A stretch of 64,000 nucleotides of DNA, taken from positions 744,001 through 808,000 of the forward strand of contig NZ_QBKH01000002.1 in assembly GCF_003054045.1 (NCBI RefSeq). The letters are read 5' to 3'. Source of the stretch: Sphingobacterium faecium (lineage in GTDB: Bacteria; Bacteroidota; Bacteroidia; Sphingobacteriales; Sphingobacteriaceae). The notes below the pieces were generated by a model. It was not told the origin of the DNA. It ran no database searches and was given only the letters and a program-made list of their open reading frames with translations. Positions 16,794-27,439 of this stretch are shown here, piece by piece. Position 1 is the stretch's first letter. Each line of letters begins with the position of its first letter. The position numbers and the translations under genes are program-made.

Positions 16794-19700
16794 ATGAATA
16801 AAAGATTTACAAAACCTTTTTTTGCGACTAAATTTTATCCTATTACATCTGCATTAATGTTGGCTCTTGTAGCTCCTAGTATGGTGATGGCAAATAACAA
16901 TAGAAATTTAATTAGCGAAGCAAATAATGGTTTGCAGCAACAAGTATCTGGTGTTGTTACTGCTGGTTCTAGTCCATTAAGTGGAGTGACGATTTATGTG
17001 AAAGAAAATTCCACAATTGCGACTTCCACGGATGCCAATGGACGCTATTCGATCAAAGTTTCTGCTGGCCAGACTTTAGTATTTTCAGCTGTCGGATTTG
17101 ATAAGGTTGAAAAACCTGTGCAGGGTTCAACAGTGAATGTCGTACTTGTAGCATCAAATGAGGCACTAGAAGAGGTTGTGGTTGTTGGTTACGGGAGCCA
17201 AAAAAAGGAAAGTTTAACAGGGTCATTACAGACTGTGAAAGGTGATAAATTGCGTGATATTACTTCCCCTTCTGTTGAAAATATGTTAAATGGTAAAGCT
17301 GCAGGTGTATATGTTGCTCCAGGAACGGGAAGACCAGGAGCAAAAGGAGGTGTAGTCATTCGTGGTCAAGCTACTTTAAGTGGTACTACCAGTCCACTTT
17401 GGGTTGTCGATGGTGTTATTCTCGGATCTAGTGCTGGAGATTTAAATCCAGATGATATTGCGACCTTAACGGTATTAAAAGATGCAGCATCAACGGCTAT
17501 ATATGGTTCTCAGGGAGCAAATGGTGTGGTTGTCGTCACGACAAAAAATCCTACTGCAAATAGCACTTCAATCAGTTTTTCTTCAAAAATCGGATTTAAT
17601 CAGCTTACTACTGGTAATTTGAAAATGATGAATGGTGCTGAGCTATATGATTATTATGCTTCGTTTGCAAACCAAGCGGCAATTAAATTCCCACGTTGGA
17701 ATGCTGATTTGAGAAATAGTGATTTCGATTGGTGGAAAGTGGCTACACAACATGGTTTTACCCAAAATCATAATATTTCTATCCAATCGGGTACTGAAAA
17801 GCTACAATCTTATCTATCATTGGGTTACTACAATGAAGTAGGTGCTGTGAAAGGCTATGATTACGATCGTTATAATTTCCGTATGAATACGGTTTATAAA
17901 CCGACGAAATGGTTGACCGTTAAACCAACTTTAGTTGGAGCACGTAGAGGAGTAGAGGATAGACAATATTCTACAACAGCGATGTATTCAAATTTCCCTT
18001 GGGATAGTCCATTTGATGCAGATGGCAAGCCGGTTCCTCATCGTTATAGCGGGTGGGTAAATAGTGCGAACACAAACTACCTATATGATTTACAATGGGA
18101 TCATAGTGCCAATACCAATTATGAGTTCAGCGGTAATATGGACTTTGATATTAAATTCACCAATTGGTTGACTTTTTCATCCGTTAATAACTACCGCTAT
18201 AATACTTATAGTGCTGCGGGGTATACAGATCCTCGTTCTAGTGGAGGAGAAAGTGTAAAGGGACGTTTAACAGATTACCGCTCAGAATATGCGCGTCGTT
18301 ATACCAGTCAGATATTGCGTTTTAATAAATCTTGGGGTAAACATGCTGTGAATGCATTAGCAGCTTATGAATTCAATGATTATTGGGACAAGACATTAGA
18401 TGTTTATGGTACAGGTTTTATTCCTGGCTTCGAAGTGTTAAATGTTGTTGCTAAACCAGAACGTACTAGAGGAAATATTAATGAATGGGCAGTCCAATCT
18501 TTATTATCGAATGCAAATTATGCTTACGATGGTAAATATTTGGGACAGGTATCTTTCCGTCGTGATGGTGCTTCCAATTTTGGAGATAACGCTAAATATG
18601 GTAATTTTTTCTCCGTGAGTGGAGGATGGAATATCAATCGCGAGAGTTGGTTCAATGCCGCCTGGATTGATAATTTGAAAGTCCGTGCTTCATACGGTTC
18701 CGTAGGTAACCGTCCTAGCGAATTATATCCACAATACAACTTATATTCTGTTTCATTGGCATCAGGTTATAATGAAAATTCGGGAGCTTTGATTTATCGG
18801 ATTGGAAATAAAAATCTGACTTGGGAACGTACCTTTACAACAGGTGCAGGATTTGATGCAACCATGTTCAACAATCGTGCTCGTGTCACTTTTGATTACT
18901 ATGATAAAAAAACGGACAATATCTTATATAACGTGCCAATCAGTGGAATGACGGGCGTCACAAGTGTGTATAAGAATATTGGTAAAATGCAAAATAGAGG
19001 TATTGAGCTTACTTTAGGAGGTGATATCATTCGTAAAAATGACTTCACTTGGAGCTTGGATATCAATATCGGCCATAACAAAAATAAGTTAACCGAATTG
19101 ATTAAGAGCAAAGATGCTAATGGCAACGATGTGACAAGACCTCTTATCATCGGTGATGGTTTAGGCATCGCTGGTTCTGCTAGTCGAGTTTTGGAGCCAG
19201 GATTACCGGTTGATACTTATTATATGCCGATATGGGCTGGGGTCAATGTGGAGACTGGTGCTCCTGAATGGTATAAAGTTGAAACCGATCAGGATGGTAA
19301 TCAAACTCAAGTCAAGACTTCTAATTATTCAGCAGCTACCTTGCAGAAGGCAGGAAAAGCATCCCCAGATCTATTTGGTGGATTCAATACAGGAATCACT
19401 TACAAACATTTTGATCTCAATGCATCATTTGGGTACTCCATTGGTGGGAAGATCTATAATTATTCTCGTCAAGAATATGATTCTGATGGAACCTATACCG
19501 ATAGGAATCAGATGAAATTGCAAGACGGCTGGAGTCGCTGGGAAAAACCAGGAGATATTGCTACGCATCCAATCGCTAAATACAATAATAACGATAAAGG
19601 AAATTCTACATCAACGCGTTATTTAGAAGATAGTGATTTTTTAAGATTGCGTTCGTTGACCTTGGGCTATAACCTGAAATTGGAACAATATAAATTGAAA

Positions 19701-19871
19701 AATGTCCGTGTATTCTTTACGGGGGAGAACTTGTTTACCATTACGAACTATTCAGGTGTGGATCCTGAGATTTCGATCAATGAAGATACAGGCGCTATCT
19801 TAGGTTCGGCAGGTCCAGCTATATATCCTGCTACACGCAAATTTATGTTTGGTCTTAATGTGACATTTTAG
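16794..19871 (+). CDS. SusC/RagA-type TonB-linked outer-membrane transporter (second pair)
   Basis: The 1025-residue protein begins with a longer signal peptide (hydrophobic segment about 16-33, cleavage likely after VMA), then a carboxypeptidase-regulatory-like domain (about 51-120), a TonB box LEEVVVVGYG (125-134), a plug domain (GGVVIRGQATLSGTTSPLWV) and a barrel ending in LNVTF. It is clearly different in sequence from the first SusC, so this is not a recent duplication. No STN domain. The susD partner follows after 20 bp. It shares an upstream operator-like motif with the first pair, which suggests coordinated control. Substrate unknown. Confidence 0.95.
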   Translation: MNKRFTKPFFATKFYPITSALMLALVAPSMVMANNNRNLISEANNGLQQQVSGVVTAGSSPLSGVTIYVKENSTIATSTDANGRYSIKVSAGQTLVFSAVGFDKVEKPVQGSTVNVVLVASNEALEEVVVVGYGSQKKESLTGSLQTVKGDKLRDITSPSVENMLNGKAAGVYVAPGTGRPGAKGGVVIRGQATLSGTTSPLWVVDGVILGSSAGDLNPDDIATLTVLKDAASTAIYGSQGANGVVVVTTKNPTANSTSISFSSKIGFNQLTTGNLKMMNGAELYDYYASFANQAAIKFPRWNADLRNSDFDWWKVATQHGFTQNHNISIQSGTEKLQSYLSLGYYNEVGAVKGYDYDRYNFRMNTVYKPTKWLTVKPTLVGARRGVEDRQYSTTAMYSNFPWDSPFDADGKPVPHRYSGWVNSANTNYLYDLQWDHSANTNYEFSGNMDFDIKFTNWLTFSSVNNYRYNTYSAAGYTDPRSSGGESVKGRLTDYRSEYARRYTSQILRFNKSWGKHAVNALAAYEFNDYWDKTLDVYGTGFIPGFEVLNVVAKPERTRGNINEWAVQSLLSNANYAYDGKYLGQVSFRRDGASNFGDNAKYGNFFSVSGGWNINRESWFNAAWIDNLKVRASYGSVGNRPSELYPQYNLYSVSLASGYNENSGALIYRIGNKNLTWERTFTTGAGFDATMFNNRARVTFDYYDKKTDNILYNVPISGMTGVTSVYKNIGKMQNRGIELTLGGDIIRKNDFTWSLDINIGHNKNKLTELIKSKDANGNDVTRPLIIGDGLGIAGSASRVLEPGLPVDTYYMPIWAGVNVETGAPEWYKVETDQDGNQTQVKTSNYSAATLQKAGKASPDLFGGFNTGITYKHFDLNASFGYSIGGKIYNYSRQEYDSDGTYTDRNQMKLQDGWSRWEKPGDIATHPIAKYNNNDKGNSTSTRYLEDSDFLRLRSLTLGYNLKLEQYKLKNVRVFFTGENLFTITNYSGVDPEISINEDTGAILGSAGPAIYPATRKFMFGLNVTF

Positions 19872-19891
19872 TTAAAAGAGAGAAAAATTTT

Positions 19892-21625
19892 ATGAAAAAG
19901 ATACTATCTATACTATTAACAGCTGCTACCATTACATCATGTAATATAGATCGGTTCCCCCATAATTTAATGGATTCGGATAATATTTCTAGCAATCCAG
20001 ATGCCGGGATTAATGGCGCATATGGACAATTGAAAGCCTGGTCGGATCCGATGCATCGCGCTGGCGAGTATGCCGGCGATAATATGATGATTCGCGGAGC
20101 TTCGACGGATGCATTTTATGAGTTTATTTCGTATGCACGTACGCCAAATAACGGACGTTTATCTGAATTTTGGAATGCGGGGTATAAGGCTATTGCGCAG
20201 TCATCCAATGTGATGAAAATCATTACTGAAGGTGAAAGTCCTGAAAAAGACAACCAATTAGGGGAGTGTTATTACATTCGTGGCATGATGTATTTCTACT
20301 TGGTTCGTGCCTATGGACGTCCTTATTACCAAAGTCCTGAAACCAATCTTGGAGTGCCTATTGTAAATGGTACCCCTGATGATGTTTTTAATGATCTGCG
20401 TTTACCTGACCGTGCTACCGTTAAAGCAACGTATGAACAGGCGATCAGTGATTTGAAGAAGGCAGAATCGTTATTGACAATTAAAAAAGGCAATATCTAT
20501 GCTTCTAAGGGAGCAGCTCAAGCCATGTTATCTCGAGTTTACCTGTATATGAGCGGTACATACCAGTCTCCAAATGCCGAATACGCAAGATTGTCAGTAG
20601 AGTATGCGGATAAAGTGATCAACTCTGGAGACTATACCTTGTTGGATCGAGACAAATTTATGAAATATAATACCTTTACACCAGAGAATAATGCCGAGAC
20701 GATCTTTGCCATTAAAAGAGTCGCATCTGAATTTTCGGGTTATGATCATTATTATGGTGTTGGTGGTATGTATTCAAATATCGGCGGTATGGGCTGGGGT
20801 GAGATGTATGCAAGTGCAAAATACATCGATTTGCTAAATGAAACAGGTCGTAACGACTGGCGCCCAGACAACTACCGTATCGTTGATGCGCGTGCTTCCT
20901 TTATAGAACCCACTTATTCCGAAGATGAAAAGACAGGGAAGTATACCGAGGTCTTTCGCTTTATAAAAGAAGACGCTGCAAATACATTAAATTATGCCCA
21001 ATTTATTATTGAGCGAACAGGTAACACCGTTACTGCTATAGAGGTAATTCCAAAAACGGCGACTACTGCCGAACAAAGAATACCTTATGCATTAACAGTG
21101 ATCGACGCCAATGAAGGAACTTATAGTATAAAATACAAGGATGGTAAAACGTATAATGGGGTATTGGATTATTATATTTCATTAAATCGTGTATATCCTC
21201 AGTTTTACATCACGAAATGTTCTAAAGAAGGTGAAAATTCGCAATTGCATTCACCCGTCATCAGCAGATTAGGAGAGGTTTATCTCAATAGAGCAGAAGC
21301 ACAAGCAAAACTGGGTAATTACGGTGCTGCATTGGCGGATTTAAATAAAATAAGAACCCGCTCAATTACAAATGGTGCATATTCATCTTTAAATGCTTTA
21401 AATGCGAGTAAATTAATTGATAAAGAGCGTGAATTGGAATTGGCATTTCAAGCAGAACGTAGCTATGATGTATTTCGTAACGGTGAAGCATTGACGCGTC
21501 AATATCCGGGACCGCATAATCAATCTGAGGTTATCGCACCAACAGACTTCCGTGTGGTATACTTTATCCCACAGAGTGCGATTAATTCATATCCTGGAGT
21601 GTTGACTCAAAATCCAACACAATAG
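19892..21625 (+). CDS. SusD/RagB-type substrate-binding lipoprotein (second pair)
   Basis: The 577-residue lipoprotein (lipobox ITSC, Cys17) has the SusD signature segments ECYYIRGMMYFYLVRAYGRPY near residue 130 and LGEVYLNRAEAQAKLGNY with ERELELAFQAERSYDVFRNGE near the C-terminus. Residues of roughly 365-425 (from FIIERTGNTVTAIEVI to YNGVLDYYIS) look like an insertion with beta-strand character compared with the first SusD and may shape a different ligand pocket. It forms the lid of the SusC just upstream and is followed by a strong terminator. Confidence 0.94.
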   Translation: MKKILSILLTAATITSCNIDRFPHNLMDSDNISSNPDAGINGAYGQLKAWSDPMHRAGEYAGDNMMIRGASTDAFYEFISYARTPNNGRLSEFWNAGYKAIAQSSNVMKIITEGESPEKDNQLGECYYIRGMMYFYLVRAYGRPYYQSPETNLGVPIVNGTPDDVFNDLRLPDRATVKATYEQAISDLKKAESLLTIKKGNIYASKGAAQAMLSRVYLYMSGTYQSPNAEYARLSVEYADKVINSGDYTLLDRDKFMKYNTFTPENNAETIFAIKRVASEFSGYDHYYGVGGMYSNIGGMGWGEMYASAKYIDLLNETGRNDWRPDNYRIVDARASFIEPTYSEDEKTGKYTEVFRFIKEDAANTLNYAQFIIERTGNTVTAIEVIPKTATTAEQRIPYALTVIDANEGTYSIKYKDGKTYNGVLDYYISLNRVYPQFYITKCSKEGENSQLHSPVISRLGEVYLNRAEAQAKLGNYGAALADLNKIRTRSITNGAYSSLNALNASKLIDKERELELAFQAERSYDVFRNGEALTRQYPGPHNQSEVIAPTDFRVVYFIPQSAINSYPGVLTQNPTQ

Positions 21626-21651
21626 ATTTAAGTTATAATTTCTGATTACTG

Positions 21652-21685
21652 AATGGCTTTGCAGATTTGCAAAGCCATTTTTTTT
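21652..21685 (+). terminator. Terminator of the second susC-susD pair
   Basis: Perfect 12-bp stem aatggctttgca (21652-21663) with tgcaaagccatt (21668-21679), loop gatt, followed by eight T. Confidence 0.95.
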
Positions 21686-21870
21686 GTGAGCTAGGAATAC
21701 AACGCCTGCTTAACGATGTGCTTGCTTATGAAAGATAATTTTAAAAATAACTTTACGTGCTGATAGCAAGACGATTTGATCCATGGAAGCATCGTTTAAA
21801 AATTGATCATAAAAATGCTATAGTTTACGATTAGATTAGAATGGTTTCCAAAAATACCAGGTATATTGTG

Positions 21871-21878
21871 TAACTTTG
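21871..21878 (+). promoter_or_regulatory. Candidate -7 element for der
   Basis: TAACTTTG matches TAnnTTTG and lies 66 bp before the der start. A TTTC at about the -33 position is only a weak partner. The rest of the 21626-21944 spacer holds only the preceding terminator. Confidence 0.45.
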
Positions 21879-21944
21879 CCAACTGAGTTAAATTGTATTT
21901 AAATAAGTTGCCGTGAGGTAACGAGAATAATATATAGTAAAAAT

Positions 21945-23246
21945 ATGGCAAATATTGTTGCAATTGTAGGTCGTCCAAATGTTGGGAAATCCACGCTTTT
22001 TAATCGTCTGACGGAGAGTAGAAAAGCTATTGTTGATGACTTTAGTGGAGTGACGCGCGACCGTCACTATGAAACGGCAGAATGGATAGGAAAGAATTTT
22101 ACAGTAATTGATACTGGTGGGTTTGTACATGGATCGGATGATGTTTTTGAAGAAGCAATTCGTGACCAAGTTCATATCGCAATAGAAGAAGCATCTGCTA
22201 TCATATTTATGGTGGATGTAACCACAGGAATCACTGATTTAGATGATGAGATTGCTGATATTTTAAGAAGAAGTTCTAAGCCTGTATATGTAGCAGCGAA
22301 TAAAGTTGATCATGCTAAATTACACCATGATTCGGCTGAGTTTTATGCATTTGGTTTAGGTGAGATCTATAATGTTTCTTCAGCTACAGGATCTGGTACA
22401 GGAGAGTTGTTAGATGCGGTAGTCTCCACTTTTGAAGATGAACCCGAAGACGATACGACATTAGCAAAATACACGATTGTAGGTCGTCCAAATGTAGGTA
22501 AATCTTCTTTAACCAATGCGCTGTTGGGTGTAGATCGCAATATCGTGACACCAGTAGCAGGTACTACTCGTGATTCGATTCGTATCCATTACAAACAGTT
22601 CGGTCATGAATTCTTATTGATTGATACGGCTGGTTTGAGACGTAAGTCTAAAGTAAACGAAGATATTGAGTTTTATTCTGTCATGCGTACGATTAAAGCT
22701 TTGGAGGATTCGGATGTTGTTCTTTTGATGTTGGATGCTAATGATGGTATTGAAGCGCAGGATATTAATATTTTCCATCTTGCAGAGAAAAATAGAAAGG
22801 GGATTGTAATTGTTGTGAACAAATGGGATACCATTGATAAAGATAATAAAACAATGAAGGAGTTTGAGGCGCGTATCAAAGAGAAAATCGCTCCTTTTAC
22901 TGATATACCTATCGTTTTTACATCAGTTACTGAAAAACAGCGTATTTTCAAAACTTTGGAGGTCGCTGCAAAAGTCTACGAAAATAAAACAAAGAAAATT
23001 CCTACTTCAAAATTAAATGAGGTGATGTTGCAGGTGATCGAAAATTATCCGCCACCAGCTCTAAAAGGTAAATATATCAAAGTGAAGTATGTTACTCAGC
23101 TTCCTGGACGTACACCCATGTTTGCATTCTTCTGTAACTTACCACAGTATGTGAAAGATCCATACAAACGTTATATTGAAAATAAACTGCGTGAGCACTT
23201 CGATTTCGAGGGAGTTCCAATTCAAATATATTTTAGACAAAAATAG
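21945..23246 (+). CDS. der: GTPase Der (EngA)
   Basis: Der is an essential double GTPase that helps assemble the 50S ribosomal subunit. Two GTPase domains are visible: GRPNVGKST (residues 8-16), DTGGF, NKVD in the first, and GRPNVGKSS (about 180), [14 protein letters not shown] in the second, followed by the C-terminal KH-like domain (about 350-433, with [20 protein letters not shown]). Length 433 is standard. cysS follows after 20 bp, probably in the same transcript. Confidence 0.97.
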   Translation: MANIVAIVGRPNVGKSTLFNRLTESRKAIVDDFSGVTRDRHYETAEWIGKNFTVIDTGGFVHGSDDVFEEAIRDQVHIAIEEASAIIFMVDVTTGITDLDDEIADILRRSSKPVYVAANKVDHAKLHHDSAEFYAFGLGEIYNVSSATGSGTGELLDAVVSTFEDEPEDDTTLAKYTIVGRPNVGKSSLTNALLGVDRNIVTPVAGTTRDSIRIHYKQFGHEFLLIDTAGLRRKSKVNEDIEFYSVMRTIKALEDSDVVLLMLDANDGIEAQDINIFHLAEKNRKGIVIVVNKWDTIDKDNKTMKEFEARIKEKIAPFTDIPIVFTSVTEKQRIFKTLEVAAKVYENKTKKIPTSKLNEVMLQVIENYPPPALKGKYIKVKYVTQLPGRTPMFAFFCNLPQYVKDPYKRYIENKLREHFDFEGVPIQIYFRQK

Positions 23247-23266
23247 AAACTGATATTTTTCTAGAC

Positions 23267-24733
23267 ATGGAAAACAATCTTTATTTATACAATACGTTAA
23301 CACGTAAAAAAGAAAAATTCCAACCATTACATCCCTCTTTAGTAGGGATGTATGTTTGTGGGCCTACCGTATACAGTGATGTTCACTTGGGGAATTGTCG
23401 TACTTTCGTGTCGTTTGATTTGATATTTCGATATTTAAAGCATCTTGGATTTAAAGTGCGTTATGTACGTAATATAACAGATGCTGGCCATCTGGAAGGA
23501 GATAATGATGAAGGTGATGATAAATTTGCTAAAAAGGCTAAACTAGAACAGCTGGAGCCGATGGAGATTGTGCAAAAATATACACTGGGTTTCCATGATG
23601 TTTTACGTCTTTTCAATACTTTACCTCCTAGCATCGAGCCTACAGCTACCGGTCATATTTCAGAACAGATCGAAATGGTTCAACAAATCATTGCGAATGG
23701 ATATGCTTATGAAGTCAATGGAACCGTATATTTTGACGTTGAAAAATATGTGAAAGATTATGATTATACCGTTTTGACTAATCGTAAGCTTGATGATATG
23801 TTGAATAACACACGTGAACTCGGTGGTCAGGATGAGAAGCATGGTCGTTTAGACTTTGCCCTATGGATCAAAGCTAAGCCAGAACATATTATGCGTTGGC
23901 CTTCACCCTGGAGTGTAGGCTTTCCAGGCTGGCATATTGAATGTTCGGCGATGAGCCGTAAATATTTGGGCGACCAGTTTGATATACACGGTGGGGGAAT
24001 GGATTTGGCAGCTACACATCATACCAATGAAATCGCGCAGTCAGAAGCATGTAATCATACCACTCCGGCTAAATATTGGATGCACACCAATATGTTGACG
24101 GTAAATGGTGCGCGCATGTCAAAATCATCGGGAAATGGCTTTTTGCCACATCAATTGTTTACGGGAGATCACCCTTTATTGGAACGTGGTTATACACCTA
24201 TGGCCGTGCGTTTCTTTATGTTGCAGGCTCACTATAGGAGTACATTGGATTTTTCTAATGAGGCACTGGATGCTGCTGATAAGGGGTTTAAACGTTTGAT
24301 GACAGCTATTAATCTGTTGGATAAATTGAAGCCTTCAAAAGGTAAGTCAGCTTTGAATATCGCCGATTTACGTGCAAAATGCTATGCTGCAATGGACGAT
24401 GATTTCAATAGTCCTATTTTAATTGCGGAATTATTTGAGGTCGTTCGGTTGATTAATTCAATATATGACGGCAAAGCAGCTATTAGTGCTCCTGATCTAG
24501 AAGAGTTAAAAACATTTTTACAACATTTTGTTTTTGATATTCTTGGGTTGCAAAATGATCAAATATCAACCAATGATAGTATGGATGAGATCATGTCTAT
24601 TGTCATCAAATTACGCGATGGTGCTAAGCAAAATAAAGATTTTGCAACATCGGATCGTATTCGTGAGGAACTCAATGCTATCGGTATACAACTGAAAGAT
24701 AGCAAAGATGGAACGCTTTGGAATAAGATTTGA
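23267..24733 (+). CDS. cysS: Cysteine-tRNA ligase
   Basis: CysRS charges tRNA-Cys. The class I signature HLGN occurs in CGPTVYSDVHLGNCRTF (residues 26-42), where Cys26 is the first zinc ligand; GWHIECSAMS holds another, and the KMSKS loop reads RMSKSSGN. The HHTNEIAQSEA segment completes the zinc site. At 488 residues it is full length. The stop overlaps nothing essential of the next gene, which starts 33 bp later if its ATG is used. Confidence 0.97.
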   Translation: MENNLYLYNTLTRKKEKFQPLHPSLVGMYVCGPTVYSDVHLGNCRTFVSFDLIFRYLKHLGFKVRYVRNITDAGHLEGDNDEGDDKFAKKAKLEQLEPMEIVQKYTLGFHDVLRLFNTLPPSIEPTATGHISEQIEMVQQIIANGYAYEVNGTVYFDVEKYVKDYDYTVLTNRKLDDMLNNTRELGGQDEKHGRLDFALWIKAKPEHIMRWPSPWSVGFPGWHIECSAMSRKYLGDQFDIHGGGMDLAATHHTNEIAQSEACNHTTPAKYWMHTNMLTVNGARMSKSSGNGFLPHQLFTGDHPLLERGYTPMAVRFFMLQAHYRSTLDFSNEALDAADKGFKRLMTAINLLDKLKPSKGKSALNIADLRAKCYAAMDDDFNSPILIAELFEVVRLINSIYDGKAAISAPDLEELKTFLQHFVFDILGLQNDQISTNDSMDEIMSIVIKLRDGAKQNKDFATSDRIREELNAIGIQLKDSKDGTLWNKI

Positions 24734-24765
24734 TAGTTAGTGTCGAATTAATATCAAAACATTAC

Positions 24766-25650
24766 ATGAATATATGGAATAAAATGTCGGCAATAGTTTT
24801 CATGAGTGCATTTTCAGCACAAGTGTATGCGCAGATTCCCGATAAAGTAGGTAGTTTAATCCGCGCAGATAAAGAAGCTGCATTGATTTCTAAAACAACT
24901 ACACCGCATCAGGCACTTCTGTCTATTGTCGATAAAGAGTCTAAATTTTTTGTTCCTTCTGAGGTCAATGCTTTAGATTATCTGAATAATAGGCCGAATA
25001 TACCTGATGTATTAACTTGGGAACCAGCATTAGCAATGGTTTCAAAAAGTCAAGAATTTGGTGTTACTACAGGCCCTTTTGAATTTCAGAAAGTTGGCGC
25101 CAGAAAACGTTTTGGACAGTATCTAACGGTATGGAAAAGAAATAAAAAAGGGAAATGGCTTGTCGATATTCGCGCTGAAGTTGAAAATTTTGGCAATAAG
25201 GAAAATTCTGAATTAGAATTTTATGAGCCTAGCGAAGCTTGGTATTTAAAGCATCGTTCTCAAGTACGTTTAGATCAGCGTAAAGAGATTGTTTTTGAGA
25301 CTGACAAGCTTTTGTCGACCGTATTAAAAGCGGATAACCAAGCTGGCTATAAAGAGTTTTTACATGAGGACTCGCGTTTGCTTTTTCCTTGGATCCAACC
25401 GATAGAAGGTAAAAAGGATATACTGGCATATTTGAAAAAATCCCGGATAAATATCATCACAACTCCTGAAAAAGTGGGTAGAGCTTATAGTGGCGAATAT
25501 GCCTATTCTTTCGGAACTGCTACAGTCAATCTGAAAGATAAGGTTGTCAAATATAATTATATTCGAATCTGGAAGTTAAGCGAACTGGCAAAGGATGATG
25601 TGTCAAAAGCAAACTGGAATGTCTTGGTAGAAATGATGTTCGAACGATAA
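24766..25650 (+). CDS. Secreted protein with two NTF2-like (DUF4440-type) domains
   Basis: Starting at the ATG at 24766 (an in-frame TTG lies at 24730) the 294-residue protein has a signal peptide ending in VYAQ, so it is probably periplasmic. Two alpha+beta units of about 130 residues each show the NTF2/SnoaL pattern: a helical start (ADKEAALISKT ... SIVDKESKFFVPSE; VFETDKLLSTVLKADNQAGYKEFLHEDSRLLFP) followed by strands with FGQYLTVWKRNKKGKWLV and YNYIRIWKLSE. Such folds bind small ligands or act as scaffolds; no catalytic residues can be assigned. It is the last gene before a long bidirectional hairpin and is probably read with cysS. Confidence 0.7.
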   Translation: MNIWNKMSAIVFMSAFSAQVYAQIPDKVGSLIRADKEAALISKTTTPHQALLSIVDKESKFFVPSEVNALDYLNNRPNIPDVLTWEPALAMVSKSQEFGVTTGPFEFQKVGARKRFGQYLTVWKRNKKGKWLVDIRAEVENFGNKENSELEFYEPSEAWYLKHRSQVRLDQRKEIVFETDKLLSTVLKADNQAGYKEFLHEDSRLLFPWIQPIEGKKDILAYLKKSRINIITTPEKVGRAYSGEYAYSFGTATVNLKDKVVKYNYIRIWKLSELAKDDVSKANWNVLVEMMFER

Positions 25651-25670
25651 CTGAACTCAATAAAACTATA

Positions 25671-25723
25671 AATATAATAGAAAAGGGTTTCAAATTAAAT
25701 TTGAAACCCTTTTCTATTATATT
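25671..25723. terminator. Very long bidirectional terminator dyad
   Basis: A perfect 26-bp inverted repeat (25671-25696 with 25698-25723) centred on one base. It contains an aaaaggg/cccttttc core and lies between two convergent genes, serving both. Confidence 0.85.
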
Positions 25724-25733
25724 CTATTAGGTA

Positions 25734-27083
25734 CTATTTTTTAGAAATCCAAACTTTAAGTTCGTCACATTCTTGAAAGTCATCGGCAATATCAATGTAA
25801 GTACTTTCTCTTTTTGATTCAAACCAAGTGTTCAATTTGCGATTAACCTTATCTTGTCTTGCTGCTTCTTTTATTTTCACATAGTCTTCATCCAAATTAG
25901 CTTTATGAGGAGCAACACGAGATTTTAGATAATTGAAGCGTAGACCAACTTCACCAGTGCGATCTGTAAATTGAGCAGGTTTAGAATACTCTCCTGGTTT
26001 TAATGGATCGATTGCTTGGAATACAGATGCCTCTAACTTATCTACTGGTATTAATGTAGATCGTGTTTCACCTTCTTGATTAAGTACCATACCGCCATTA
26101 AATTTGGTTTCTTCACTATCCGAATTTGTCGTAGCAGCATGATAGAAATCCAATTTACCTGTTGTTACTAAGTTGTAGATACTGTCCATTTTTGCTTGCG
26201 TCCGTTCTATACTAGCAGTAGTTGGTTTAAATTTGATCAAGATGTGTCTCACATGGACCTCTTCACCGCGTCTTTCCAAAACTTGTAGAAAGTGAAATCC
26301 ATATTTGGTTTCAAATACAGGCGAGATCTCACCAGCTTTTAATTTAAAAGCCATCGCAGCAAATTCCTTTACCCAGTTGTCACGCGTGTTGAAACCTAAA
26401 TCTCCACCATACGGGGCAGATCCATCTTCAGAATATAAACGAGCAACTGTTCCAAACTCAGAACCATCCATCACTTGCTTGCGAAGTCCTTCTGCTTTTG
26501 TTTTAAATTCAGCTTTCTCTTCCACGGTTAGCTTAGGAAACATCACAATCTCACCAATTTCAACTTCTGTATTGAAATATGGTAAGCTATCTGTATTTAA
26601 GGCTTCAAAATAACGTTTTACTTCGATAGGAGTTACATCAACTTTTTGAACAATATTTTGACGCATTTTATTCGCTTTTAATTGTTCAAAAATGCTTGGA
26701 CGCATATCTTCTTTATATTGCAATAAAGATCTGTTTAAGAATTTTTCCAATCGTTCCTGTCCACCAGCTTGTTGAGACATATAGCGTAAGCGGCTGTTCA
26801 AATTATCATCTACTTCTGTTTCACCAACTTCAATGGAGTCGATTACAGCTTGTTGTGAAAGTAATTTTTGTGTCAACAATTGTTGAAGCATTTCACATTT
26901 GAAATTTTCATTTGCTTTATTACCACTCGAAAGATATTGTGCATATTGCATATCAACATCTGATTGTAAGATAATACCAGAGCCTACTGTCGCAACTACC
27001 CGATCGATTACTTGTTTTTGAGCAAATACTGTTTGTGCTGTCACAAATACCAATAATAGCAACGTATATATGTTTTTTTTCAT
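25734..27083 (-). CDS. SurA-like periplasmic chaperone / peptidyl-prolyl isomerase
   Basis: The 449-residue protein (start MKKNIYTLLL at 27083; an in-frame extension to 27161 lacks signal-peptide logic) has a signal peptide ending in TVFAQ, an N-terminal SurA-type chaperone helix bundle (VIDRVVATVGSGIILQSDVD), then two parvulin domains. The first is visible as EIGEIVMFPKL ... GGDLGFNTRDNWVKEF ... GEISPVFETKYGFHFLQVLERR, the second starts at VHVRHILIKFKP. SurA family proteins escort outer-membrane proteins through the periplasm, which fits a genome rich in TonB-linked barrels. Convergent with the NTF2-like gene. Confidence 0.92.
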   Translation of the reverse strand: MKKNIYTLLLLVFVTAQTVFAQKQVIDRVVATVGSGIILQSDVDMQYAQYLSSGNKANENFKCEMLQQLLTQKLLSQQAVIDSIEVGETEVDDNLNSRLRYMSQQAGGQERLEKFLNRSLLQYKEDMRPSIFEQLKANKMRQNIVQKVDVTPIEVKRYFEALNTDSLPYFNTEVEIGEIVMFPKLTVEEKAEFKTKAEGLRKQVMDGSEFGTVARLYSEDGSAPYGGDLGFNTRDNWVKEFAAMAFKLKAGEISPVFETKYGFHFLQVLERRGEEVHVRHILIKFKPTTASIERTQAKMDSIYNLVTTGKLDFYHAATTNSDSEETKFNGGMVLNQEGETRSTLIPVDKLEASVFQAIDPLKPGEYSKPAQFTDRTGEVGLRFNYLKSRVAPHKANLDEDYVKIKEAARQDKVNRKLNTWFESKRESTYIDIADDFQECDELKVWISKK

Positions 27084-27439
27084 TAGAATAATATGTCTTT
27101 TAATGGTGATGAAGCTATCATGAGCAGTAACGACTATCTTTTTTAAGCTATTTAAGCTCATGATGTTTTCATTCGAGGAATGTAAATTAAATACTTTTAA
27201 TAAATAAACTGTTCAAACTTAAAGTTTTGAAAGCCTGCACAAAATTATTAGAATATATTAATTATTCTTAATTTTATTTCAATAATATTTCCAAGGTATT
27301 TTTGCCTTTTTCTGTTCCATAATGACAAAGAAATACTTAACATCCATGGAACAGCTAAAATAAGTATTTACACCGTATCAAAAGTAGTTTTAACCAATTT
27401 TAACACTACTTTTTAACACAAAGTTTTAATTTTGAAAAC
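27084..27439. other. Divergent intergenic region (surA-like / lactonase)
   Basis: The 356-bp spacer must carry both promoters. It contains a 9-bp perfect inverted repeat, ctgttccat (27312-27320) with atggaacag (27346-27354), 25 bp apart, which could be an operator. No clear TAnnTTTG element with a paired TTG was found, and no gene. Confidence 0.4.
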
